Assembly: GCA_037954325.1 (NCBI GenBank)
Contig: JBBMNZ010000001.1
Location: 29,085,758 to 29,149,757, forward strand
DNA from: Fistularia commersonii
Taxonomy: Eukaryota; Chordata; Actinopteri; Syngnathiformes; Fistulariidae
DNA: 64,000 nucleotides
Reading direction: 5' to 3'
Part shown: piece after piece, positions 23,293-35,600 of the stretch
Position numbering within the stretch: position 1 is the first letter of the stretch
Layout of the letters: each line of letters opens with the position of its first letter
Translations under genes and position numbers: made by a program
Notes under the pieces: generated by a model
Told to the model about the DNA's origin: nothing
Database searches by the model: none
What the model saw: the letters and a program-made list of their open reading frames with translations, nothing else

Positions 23293-23560
23293 CAATATTA
23301 ACATTGTCAGTAATTATTTTACAGTATAAACATGGCGGTGCAAAAACGATCCCACCCCAAAAAAAACAAAAGTCAACAGTCTGAGCGGAGGACGTGTGCA
23401 AACGTTGAGGAGCTGATGAACAGGAGGAGGAGGAGGCCTTTAAACACACAATCAGGAAAATGATACAACTCTTATGACAAACAGTTCAGACGTGCAGAGA
23501 TAAAAATAAGCCATGCAGAGGCAGGTCTTTGTACCTACTTCCTCCCCCAGGTGGACGGTG

Positions 23561-23562
<2 letters not shown>

Positions 23563-23638
<76 letters not shown>

Positions 23639-23657
23639 AACCCTAACCCTAACCCTT
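23563..23657 (+). repeat. (CA)n microsatellite followed by telomere-like CCCTAA units
   Basis: About 36 CA units, then three CCCTAA units and a CCCTT at 23635-23657. Three units are too few to be a real interstitial telomere block without more evidence. Confidence 0.9.
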
Positions 23658-23753
23658 GGGTGATAAGGTATCTGCCATCCGTCCAGTGGTGGCCCAGGAT
23701 CAGCGGGGACAACTTGATTTAGGATGAAGGTTAAATATTGTTAAAGTTATAAT

Positions 23754-23755
<2 letters not shown>

Positions 23756-23788
<33 letters not shown>
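23756..23788 (+). repeat. 33-base G homopolymer
   Basis: Uninterrupted G run. True length is uncertain because homopolymers are prone to sequencing error. Confidence 0.95.
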
Positions 23789-23791
<3 letters not shown>

Positions 23792-24263
23792 GACAATCAA
23801 ACAAAGTCCAAAAAGGAAAAGTCGTACCTCACCTTCCTTTCTACTTTTGAGTGAAAGTTACCATTCTAATCTTGTAATATGTGCGCCCCCTCCACGTGGC
23901 TCGTGAGTAATGCGTGAAGGAGCGGATGGATGGAGTCCTAAGGCTGTAACAATTTGCTAATAAACAAAAAAAATAAAAACAAAACAAAAAAATGAGTAAA
24001 CAAAGATCAAACAAAGCGGTAAAATGTTAGTTTGAAGAGTCGCCAGGCGTGGACGCCAGTACAATCTCCAAGTTGACTTGCAGACGGCGTCAACAGTCCG
24101 TCGGCCAGGATGATGTGCTTGGGAGAGGCTGCGGATCCCGGATGGTTTTCTTTTTTATATAACTGCTTTGCTTCCGAGGGGCGTCCGTGCGTCGGAGTCA
24201 TCGGGGCGTCGGCGGGGTCGGGGGGTCGGGAGGAAGGAGGCGGCGGGGCGAGGGTCCCAGGCG

Positions 24264-24345
24264 TTACTGCTCGGTGGGACACGCCGTCCGGTCCTTGCAG
24301 CAGAAGTAGTGAACCACCACGCCGTTGGGATACCTGGCGAACGCA
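24264..24345 (-). CDS. vps39: vps39 coding exon 24 (stop)
   Basis: Acceptor after GCGTCTCAG. Encodes SAFARYPNGVVVHYFCCKDR then TACPTEQ and stop TAA (24266-24264). The HxxC half of the zinc-type motif is present, with an extra Cys after it. Confidence 0.97.
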
Positions 24346-27300
24346 CTGAGACGCAGGGAGACGCAGGGAGACACGGCGTCCGTCACGACGTCACGGACAA
24401 AAACAAAAAAAACTAGTAAAAAGCCTTTTTTGGAATTTTAAATTTGCAACCATCGATCCATTCACTATCAGCCGACATCCAATGACACATCTCAGGGTAC
24501 CTTTCTACGGAGGACAAAATAGCAAATGCATATTGAATGCTGAGCCAAGAGCTAGTTTAGGAACTGCAATGCGGTAACACTGTTTCAGGCTGCAAACAAA
24601 CAAATTGAAATTCAGAATTGAGAAATTTCCCGAGGTTCAGATGTTAACTTGTATTTTAAATGTGACGACTCGATGACCACTGCCGTGGAACGTTAGCGGC
24701 GATTCAATTCTGCTTCAATTCGGTTTACTTTTACCTCACGCTTTATGACGGATTATGTCGTTATACTTTAGCATACGTGACTTGATCAGTCATGAGAATG
24801 GCATTGCAATTAATCAACAAAATGATAAATTAATAAGCATCTCACAGTAACTCATGTTTACATCATAGCGGCACAAAGAGGACGTTTAACCGGCGTTTCG
24901 GTGCATTTTAGGTTTAACTGACACATATTTGCTACTGTTCTAAACGTCACGCAGAGGATTCATCAGTATACGGCTGGAATAAAGCTGGAATTATACTGTC
25001 AATCACATTTCATCGAGGCTTCAGAAAAACATCCCTTTTTTTTTCTACTATCAACTGACGATCGATCCTATTGATCGTCTTCTCTGGGGTTAGCTTGTCA
25101 CCTGTTTCCGATCTTCTTCTTGCAGACCCTGCAGGTCTTCTCCTCCGTAATGACACATTTCACCTGCTGGTGGAAGATTCGTTCCTCCTGCACCTAAAAC
25201 ACAACACGTATGAAAAACAGCATGAAAAAAAAACATGCCGACGTACTCGTTTCATGTCGTTTTGCTTTTAGGGACAAAACCGTTGTGTTTTAAAATGTTT
25301 ACATGGCATCCGGCGATGGCAAATAATAACAGATAACGACAAGTTGTGCGGTTATTTCCTATCATACTGTTATTACTATACATTAGTCGGGCACTTATAC
25401 AGCTCAGTTGTAATAAATGTGGACATTTCACACCAGTATCTGCTGCATTTTACAAAAACAGTCTTAATTTACATTTCCCTTCTATGTGTTACTTTGCCGT
25501 CCCTTATTCTTTTTAATCTTCATCTACAACTGTACACAATTTTTGCTTACCGTGTCAAACTGCAGTAAAGGTGTTTGGCGTGAACACAATTCTGAACAAC
25601 AACATATGCAATAAATGGAATAACTAGGAGCGGATATTCCTCATACGTGATCGCTATTTTTACGAGCCGCCGACCGAGGCATGTCCGAGGTGCTGAAGCG
25701 GCGTGCGGAGGATGGGGGCGCTCACCCTGAGGAACTCGGCCTGCAGCAGGCTCTTCAGCACCTGGTTGCAGCGCTTCCTCTGGGCCTTCTCCTCCAGGAC
25801 GCTCTCCAGGAACACCCGGATCTCACGGATCTGAGTGTTGGCTGGGAGCAGATTGATAGCCTGGGCAGAAAAAAAGAAAAATAAACGCTGGTGCTCCATA
25901 CCGTCAGATGATTTCACCAGGATGGTAAATGTACGTATTTGTAAAAGAGGCATTATAAACACAACAATTATTGATTACTAACTGTAACAACCGTGATGAA
26001 AAAAAATTCTTATGTATCTTTATATATAAATAGAATAGTCCATAATTAATACAAGAAAGCGCTATTGGTTATTTTCACTGCTACCAAATCCCAAGTGAAA
26101 CGATCCTTATTAAGTTTAATAAAGGCATTATTCATCATTTATTAACTAGAATTCAGCCGTTTGCTGACGACGTGGGAAGATCACAATATGCCCAAGAATC
26201 CTATTTGAAATCCAATAAGTTTGTGGCTCTTTGAAATCATATGAAAGCGGTTCAAAGAGATAATTTCCTCTCCAGCGTTGCAATGAAACATGAAGCGAAG
26301 AGCCGACTTCAGAGCGAAGACGGGAAAGGGAAAAAAGAAAAAAGAAGATTTCAGATGAGGACGTTCTCAAAGTAATTAAGTCTCGGCTACCCCCGACACT
26401 CATCCGTCATTAGGACGTTCGAATATGAAACTGAGCTCGGAGGCGGCAGCTTGGCCACAAGGTTTGCCACGAAACGCTCGCCCTCCGGTTCCTGTTCTCA
26501 GCAGTGCTCCTGGTCCAAACTAGTCCTGACGCCATGGCAACAGGTCAGGAGGCAACCGATCGTAAACGGAGATGTCGTCAAATTTTGTTTCAAGGGAAAA
26601 ATGAATTAACAGCTCCATTTTGCAACAGTTATTCCACCGTTACGATCTGGAAAACTGTTTTTTATTTATTTTTCCAACCTCTTGGCAACCATTAGCCAAA
26701 TGAAAGCATTTCACGCGGGAGGGATGTGTATCTGAGGCCCATTAAAAAAACAAAACAAAAGTCACCAGTGCAATTAATGTGAGGATTTCCTCTAAACACA
26801 CAGCAAACACCAGATGGTTGGTGTCCAGGAGCATCTGGAGGACTAAACGCCCTCAGAAACTGTTCAGCGAGAGGCGGGTGGAGAAGCACCGGTCGGACCC
26901 ACCAAAGGAACATCAGGGGGAGCCTGTTCCGAAGGCCCTCGGGGTCCGAGGCTCCTTCTGAACCCGGTCCTCCTGCATCCACCCTAAACCCTCTTGGGAG
27001 AGTCTCTCCTCAACCAAGAACCGGTCCAGGCTACACAGGAAAACTACACGTTTACTACATACATAGAAAACCATAGCAGTGCTTTGGTGGATTCGACACG
27101 ACGCTAATGAATAACTCATCGGTGACGTAATTCTTCAGTGATAGTGGGGTTGTCTCAGGTGCTGGCGCTCTTCACGCGTACCTGAAGGCATCATCTCTGG
27201 AGGCCTCGCCAACGGGCTCACATGCACAGATACGTCAAATTAATAAAGAAAAAAGAAACAACAAGTTTTTAAAACTAAAAAGTTGTGACTACTCTATCGC

Positions 27301-30168
27301 TCACTGTGCAGATTTTCAAATCTTTTTCTGCATTTTGAGAGGCATGATTGTTTTTCTAATATGCAAGTGAGGCCTTTTTTCTGGTTGCTTCACACTTTGC
27401 TTGGAGAAGACGAGGTGAACGGAGAGAGGGAGCAGGCTAAAAATACAGCTCAAACTTTTAGAAGATGATACTGGATATATCCTGAGTCGCTGCCCAGTCT
27501 TAGTTAATCAAAGAACAAAGAACATGCAAGTGTTTGCTCCTTGCTGTGAAGTGTGTGTTCAGAGTTCTTTCAAACTTGGCAGCTCAACCTTACCGAAGCA
27601 CACGGAACCGGACAGCCTTATAAATCCTTCCCCGCGCGGTTTATCTGCTTTGCCTGACCTCGTTTCCAGGCGCTTTGCTTGGCTTTTTCCAAAAGGCGAA
27701 AAAAAAAAAAAAATCAAGTCAAGACGGGAGCACCCAAGATCTTTCGCCCCTGGGAGCTGCTCTGAAACGCCGTTTGACGAAAATAAATAACAAAACTGAA
27801 AAGCAAAAGCAAAAAAAAAAACAAAAACTGAAAAGCAAAGGGAAGGTTAAGCTCAGCTCAAAACTGAAAATAAATGTTTATCGAAGAGAAAAAAAAAAAA
27901 AGATGAATAAAACCCCTCTGAATGTCTTTGCTTAGTGACGAGAGGCTATTTACAAATTTGCATCTTCCCTCTGTGACCATGAAATAAGCTAACATTAGCG
28001 GTGGCTATCTGTAGTTGTAGCCTGTGGACAAGGCCGTCTTCCTCCATTCTTTCCCCCTTTTTTATTGATGATGGGTGTGGAGGTCCAAATCCATCCAGAG
28101 TGTTGCGATGTCATCATCGGCTGCGTCACCAGTGTTTCGACTGCCGGCTGCATAATGCCGGCATTGCGCGGTTTGAGCGTTCGCAGCTGCGGTTTCAAAG
28201 ACTAAAGGCTGCGTGCTGCAACTCCAGCGAGGTCTAGCTTTTCCTTGTGTCCCCTTCTGTCTTTACACAATTTTGAAAAACAGACATCCCTCCCCTGTTC
28301 CTCTCTCTTGCGGCGTCTGCTGTCCCCGAAAAAGAAAACTAACTGAAAGTAGACGGGCCGACGTGGCTCGGACGACTGGAAGCCGAGAGGAGTCGGCGGA
28401 CTCTGCGTACACAAGACTACCTTTGTCTCAGAGAAGCCCTCGGTCGCGTTAGTAGATCTACGTCTGTGTCGCGCTCCTCGGCGAAGATTTGCCGAGGTAA
28501 TCCCCCCCACCTGCCTCGGTTGCTGCTCGGCTACAGAAAGTCCCCGCCAAAAATGTCCCTCTGCCAAAGAGGCTGTAATAATCACCTCTACATGCCTCTG
28601 TATCTTTAAAGAAAGTTGTTTTGGGGGTTTTCGGCTTCACGTAGCCGACACTCTCGGTCTCCAGGGGAGATTTGAAAACGCGTGTCTTTGCAAATGTCAG
28701 GAGAGGCTTTTTTTTAACGGGAGCCCGTCGGTGTCCCTGCCTACCTTGGTGGTGTTGAGCTTGCTGTGATGCAGCTCCAGGACCTGCAGGGCGGCCTGGA
28801 GGTTGGCCTGCGGCTCAGACAGCTCCATCTTGATGGGCCCCAGGCAGTGGACGTCGGGAGGCGACAGGTACATCCGCAGCAATGACAGATAAACCTGCAG
28901 AAGACCGAGTCACCTTGAAAACCGCCTTCTAATTCCATTCATAACCTAAGCGTGAGAAACGGCTGTGGGAAACGCCAGCGGGATCTGGGTTGCTTTGGAA
29001 TAAATGATTAGATAAAGGATCGGACATGAAATGAAAACCCAACAGTTTTTTTCTTTCTTTTTTTTCTTACAGAAGAGTCCGGCAGCGTTTCGGACGCACA
29101 GGGTGAGGCAAAGCTGCCATTTCTAGTTCGTTGGAGAGGAAAAGTAAAGGGATCGGGCGTTCAGTTGGACTGGCGACGAGCCCAGGGACGTAAATAATGC
29201 AATTTATTTGTTTGTTTCTCCGAAGGCGGCGCAGCTAATTTAAAAGCTGCCGTTTAGAAAAGCAAACGGGACGGCACGGTAATGAAAACCCAGGAGGATA
29301 GACGGCTTCAAAGTAGCAAAACACCACGGAACGCAGGGGGCGAGACCATACTCACGTCTTTGTTTCCTTCCACCGAGTTGCTGTAGTGGCTGTGACAGTA
29401 TCTGTTGAACAGAGAGATAACACTGAGCAACAACAGATCTCCACGCTTTCGGGTTGCTTCCCGTTTACTGGTGCCGTACGCAAACGTGTGCCAGAATGAG
29501 GTCAAACCTTAATTATTCAAATGATCGTCCCGATAAAGATCTGACGACTCGTGCGATTAAAAAAAAATGAAAAATTGTTACGGAGCGAGGATGAGACATC
29601 TCACTTGGGTGGTGTTGCACAATGATGTTTGTTTTAGGTAACCTCGGCAACAAAAATACACACCCGCCACCCCCGAAAAACAGCGTAAGAATAAAAAGCC
29701 ACTTCTGCTGACTTTCGCGAAAACCCGCCAAGTAGCAGGGAGCGGAAACCGAGCGCCACCCGCTCGGCAAGGTTACTCACTCCTCGGCCATGCGGGTGTT
29801 TTTCAGGATGTGCACGTAGATGAAAAGCGCCTGCTCGTGCTTGCCCATCCGGCCCAGGAGCAGGGCTCGCTCCTCCAGCAGCCCTTCGGGGAGGAGGCAA
29901 AGACAAGGTCAAAGGTGGAAGTTACACCCCTCAGTAAAAATTTTATTTTTTTTTTCCTCAAGGCGAGAATGCGGGATAACTATTCCAATAAATAACGTGC
30001 ACAGGTGTTCAACACAAAGGTTTTTCCCCCTCCATATTTTCATGTCAAGGAAGGCGCCTTTAAATTAAACGCATTATTATGATTAGTATTATTGTTATTA
30101 CATCAGAACATCATATCCTCTGCCAGATCACAAAGCTAGTTTGACAACCTGAACCCGTTGCGTGCGTT

Positions 30169-30207
<39 letters not shown>

Positions 30208-30451
30208 CACGTCACGTGAGCGCTGACGCCACTCTCACCATCAAAAGGAAAGTCGCTGATGAGTCTCTCCGGTTCGTAGCTGGTAGAAATATCCAGGAAG
30301 GACAGCAGCTTGTTCCTGAACTCTCCCAGCTCTCCGTTCTCCTTCCCAGCGGCCACGGCTGCCACCCCTGCGGCAAACCACAACACCCATTTTGTGTGAA
30401 TCTCTTGACATCAAATGCCTCGAAGGAAAAAAAAAAAGTAATTCAGCGAGC

Positions 30452-30503
<52 letters not shown>

Positions 30504-32598
30504 CAGCATGCTGCAGCTGAGATTAACAGCTCGCTGCTTGCTCAGATTTGTATGGGGAAAGAGGGAATGTAGCCAGCTGTGCTCATTCACCGCTTGGTCG
30601 GCCAATTATTTTCTTAAGCGAAACAATATCTGAGAATCCCTCCCTCCTTTCTTCCCCAGGGGAAACTTTATTCCGATGAGGTCCTTTCAAAACGGTCTCC
30701 AAGGCCGGGTGATGTTAAGAGCCAATTACAGATTGGATAAGATGATGGATGTGTGATTTGCTTCAGGGTTTACTGGATATAAATTCCCAACGCAACACTG
30801 ACATGGTTCAGATGTTGACATCTGGTTGCGGCGTTAGCATCGTGACATTTGAGTTTAGCGGTTTCCTCGCCCGTCCGAGGCCCGCGTCGCGTTAAATCGA
30901 TTCGACTGAAATGGAGCCACAGAAAACATTTTGTTTCCGCTAAATTCATCCATCTCCAGGTTATATGATCATTATTACAAGCAGCTTCCTGAAAATATCA
31001 GAGTCCCGGTTGAGAACCTGTATCTGTATCTAAACTGGGGTGCTTCACAAGATGCATCCAGCCAGTAAACCTGGATTGATGTGGTCAGTGGCTTTACTCG
31101 TGCGCTGAAGAGGCATCCAGTAGACACTCTGCCTGATGGCCGGAGGGACAGCGCGTACAGATAGGATGAGTCACGGCACAACAACTTGCCCGGAGATCTA
31201 TGACAAACCAGAAGAGGCGCGGCGTGACTTCGCACTCGACGCACAGCGCGTGGAGGCGGCCGACGCCCACCTCGAGACGCTAGCAAAGCCCAGTCTCCAT
31301 TACTGGGCCGGTCAAACGGTGAAATGTTGGCGGAAAAACAGATTGAAGTATTTGACTTATCTGAAAACAAATGTCAACTAAGGGTCCCGATATTTAATAC
31401 TCATAAATACTAATATTTAAATGCTTTCAATTGTCATGCCGTAAATTCACACAAGGATTGAACCTGAGATCGACAGCGAACATAATTGCTTTCTCCGGCT
31501 CCACCCCGCGGGATCCGAACAAAGTCGGGACTTTCCTTTTTCTTCATACTGTGGGAGAGCAGATGTTTTTTTTTTTTTGCACGGGACAACTAACCAAAAC
31601 ATCTCTCTGAAAGCCTCGGCGTATGGATGGACTGATACATGGAGCCCGCAGCTCCGGACAGTAAATCTTGGCGGGAGCTGCTCCATAACATGCTGAAAAC
31701 AGCTGCGAAGGCACGGTGGCTCAAAATAAAGACGTAGCGGATTATTCGGAAAGCGCCACGCCCCGTTTCCAATCATCGGTGGCGCCGTACCGCAGAGCGG
31801 ATTTTTAGCAACGGCGCTCGGCTTCCCAAACACAAACTTCGTATCACCGACAGTATTTCATTTCTACTTTTTCCAAGATTTTGATGGAGAATAGAATACA
31901 GTCATTTGGCAGACGCTTTTATCCAAAGCGACTTACAGTGGAGATGCTGGGGATTGAGCCCAGTACATCCGGCATGCCTCACATGCGCTCTACCAGCGAC
32001 ACGCTCAATAGAAAGGCCTTTATTAAACGGACAAGTCACTGGCGTGACATTAACGTGCTTTCAAAATGGCACCACTCCTGCGATGTATGTAGGAAAGAAA
32101 AAAAAAAGGCAGAGCCAGAAGCAACCAAATGTGAAATCAGTGGTTCTTTCCTATCTTAAAGCTCATCGGTGACTTTTGTTTAAACAAACAAACAGAAAAT
32201 CCTAGGGTTAGTTTTTCCATGTTATGCTTCCATAAAGCAAGAAAAAAGCCACACTCCGCTAACATCGGTTCCTGCCCTCAGCTGCTCGAGTGGCAATAAA
32301 ATTATTGAATCACGTGTCGGGTTTTTTTTTCCCCCAAGACTTGGTGGACTGCGGACCAAATAAATCGGATTAGGACTGTCAAATGGGTCGTTTCACGAGA
32401 TCATGACTCCCGGCTCTATTTTCCAGACACTTATTTCTTAATGCCTTCAATTGGAAACGTGTTTTTGGATCCAGGTACATCACATGACTGAATTGAAGTA
32501 TTTTGGAATTCATGAAAATGTGAATTAGCGTTCTTCCTGGATGCAGTTTTCCTAGAAGACCTTAGGACTTCAGACAGCAGGCTGTGCACACCGTGGTT

Positions 32599-32636
<38 letters not shown>

Positions 32637-35600
32637 AACACCCTGCTCACAGTGACTCACTACCGACTGTCGAGCGACCGCTCTAAAAACGCATTACTGT
32701 CTCAGCTCACAAGCCAGACAGAACTTTTTTTTTTTTATTGGGAGTTTCCTAAAAATGAGCGGAGCTCATCGGACGGCTTCCTGTGGTTTGTACCTTCGGG
32801 CAGAGAGTTGAGGTACTGCTTCATCAGGCCCTGGACCCTCTCCAGGTAGAGCTGGATCAGCACGTTGTGGAACTCGGGGCCCTTCTCGTCCCACACGTAG
32901 ATGATGTGCTCCAGGTACGGGACGGCCAGCTCCTTGAAGCCGTCCTTCAGGAAGTTCAGCACCTTGTCTCTGGGCAGAGTCTCCACCTCCGGCAGGTCCT
33001 CGGTGAAGATCTGGAAGGTTGGGGGGGGGGGGGGGGGGATTTTTATAAAACGAAGGTAAACCTAAGGACAGGAGCACTTCTGAAATAATGAAATCCTACC
33101 GGCATGAGGAGGTGCTCACCTTCAGCCCGTCTTCAGGGCAGATCTTTAGGACCCAGGGAGAAAATTCAAAGATGATCCCGAGGTTCTCCACCCCTGTGCG
33201 GGGATAACAAGTTTAATATCAACAAATCAGAAGACGGTAACGTCTTGATATCGGCCAGCTGGACGAGAATACGCCAACGCCGCTTAGATTAAACCCTATG
33301 ACAAGGTGTATTTCACATCTGGTAAGAGTGTGCTTCTTTTATCGGATCCAGAATAAAGTGAGTCAAACTTTATTTACTTCAAGGCGGTTATGTTTCTACT
33401 TGGAATCAAATTTGTATGTTTTTGATTTTAGCAAATGGGAAACCCATGTTTGTCTAATTCTCTGCCAATTTCTGGGGGAAAATTATGAAAAGGATTTTGA
33501 TTTTCCTTTTAGTCTTTAAAAAAAAAACCCAAACCTTAGGTAAATTACTGCTAATTTCTCTCCTGTTCAAAATAAAGATAGAAATTGGCGTGACATGAGG
33601 TTTTGTGGGACGTTTTACCTATTTTGGCATTTGGGAAATGGATTGGCTTTTGTTGTGGGGGGGAAAAAAAAAGAATAAATAGACAAGTCCCGCTACCGAC
33701 AAAACACCTAATTCTGTGACCAAATTAAAAACTTGCAACCGAGACATCTGGAACAAAGTGGATTTCCTGACCTACAGAGAAATGACTACAATTTCCTCTT
33801 GATTTAGGGGAAATAAACCCAGACTCCTTTGTCTGCAAGAGCCGGTGAGTCCTGAACGTTCATCTTTGCATCACTGGTTGTTGAAGACACATGCTAATAA
33901 CTGAACACACGTTACAAAAACAAACGGAGTCCCTTCCAAATGCATGAAATACCGCACTCCCCCGCTGAGACAGGTGTGGCGGATCCTTACCCAGCCGCTG
34001 CAGGTACTGCACGGTCCGCTCATGGCCCTTAAGCGGAGAGTTGGCCTTGGTGGACTGGTCCAGCAGAACCTGCAGGGCTGTGACAGTGAGGAGGGGGAAC
34101 GCCGGATTAGCCCGAGCCACGGAAAGAGGCAAGATGTCATCGAGCTGCGTTACATAATTCCTCCGTCGGCAGAATCTGGACGGAGCGCGCGAGCAGCCGG
34201 TTCCAATTTGGCAGCGGGGGGGAAAGAGAAACAGGCTTCAGCAGCGAAACCCCACGAGCACAAATTGCGAAAAAAAAGAAGATTAAAACCAGACTCACTC
34301 GCAGTGAGAAAAGGCCAGATTTTTAATGGATAAATTGAGCCGGCGGAGCCGAGTCAGGTTAAGGCTGCGGTGATCTGGGAGGATGACGGAACCCCCCCCG
34401 TGCCGAGGGGAGACCTCCTGGGAGAGGAAAACCCCGCGGCGAGGCCGGGGCCCGGGCACACCTTCCGCGCCGGCCCCTCAGCCTAAACCAATCAGATGTG
34501 GACAGGAGACGCAGAGGAGGCGGCGGCTGTTGAGCAACTGCTGACAAACGGCTCCGTTGTCCGATATGTCCGATATTAAAGAATAAAATCGGGAGCAGTT
34601 ACGTGTGTGTTTAGTTGTTATGCGCTTCCGTTGTCAAGTGGAGGCATTAGAATTAAAACAACGCTGTAATCCGAGTGGAATTTAATTTGGAGAGGGATTT
34701 CAAATCCAACCCTCTGAATAGGCTGAGTTTCTCTGGGCCGAGATGTGGGATTTTTTTTCCCCGAGTTGAAACTGGTTGTCAGTGACTGAATATCTCCGAC
34801 TGTTTTCACAGGAAAACTAATGATTTGAGTCGCTTTTAAAATGTAACGAATGTCACTGTGAGAAAGAGGTTTTGTTTCCTGACTTTTCCACCGTGACGTC
34901 GAATGTTTCACTTTTTCATCTATCTGTTATTGCAACTTGAACTCAGATTTGTCCCTCGGTGTGTGAGTACTGTGTTCAAAGCACCTGCAAAATTTGGTGT
35001 CGTACCCACAGAAACCAATTGTGTCTTTCTGCCCCAAGATATTTTCTATCAGGCATCAGATGGATAAACATATCCAGAAACCTGTCCCCATCATCTGATC
35101 CTGCTGTCTGACCCTCGGACGGATCCACTCCATCCTGTGAGGGGTCAGGGAAATATCCTGCGGTCAATTCAAATCAAAAAAAACAAAAAGTTGACCGTAT
35201 CTGTCTGAGTCAAAATCTCTGCCGAGGTTTGACAATCTGACTCCGTCTGACCCCCCCGCCATCAGGCCAAACACAAAACACGTAGCTGCGCTTCAGCTTT
35301 GAGCGCCGGGTCCCAAATTAACTTAATTGCCTGATTTATGCGTGGAGGCACGGACGAGAGGCGGCGTCGGGGCTGTTTATACTTGACGCGCCACTTCGCC
35401 TGACGCGTTGCCGCTAATTAGGAGATCAAAAAAAGCTCCAAATAACTGCCTTTTTCAATAACAAGCGTGGAGCGGCTCGGCGTTGCGCGCCTTTCAAAAG
35501 CTTAGGTGTCGAGCTCGCGGCTGGAGAGAGGAAGCGCCGGCCCGAGACAGAAGGAACGACTCCTCATCAGCCGAGCTCAGCGTCACAAATGAACTGAAAT

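Larger units (their letters stand above)
23270..24263 (-). other. vps39: Putative vps39 3' UTR
   Basis: Sequence after the vps39 stop codon up to the first upstream AATAAA on the transcribed strand (23292-23287, plus-strand TTTATT). In the mRNA it would carry a 33-base C run (from 23788-23756) and a UG repeat of about 36 units (from 23634-23563). The polyadenylation site is inferred, not observed. Confidence 0.5.

Noticed and set aside
23635..23657. Interstitial telomeric repeat
   Set aside because: Only three CCCTAA units plus a partial one, next to a CA array; too short to infer a chromosome fusion.
8239..24263. Search for erh, exd2 or other galnt16 neighbours
   Set aside because: No peptide resembling these genes was found in the spacer, so none is annotated.
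30975..31381. Overlapping plus and minus open frames in the vps39 intron between exons 17 and 18
   Set aside because: No recognisable domain, and the vps39 exons on both sides join in phase without it; could be a decayed repeat but no family recognised.
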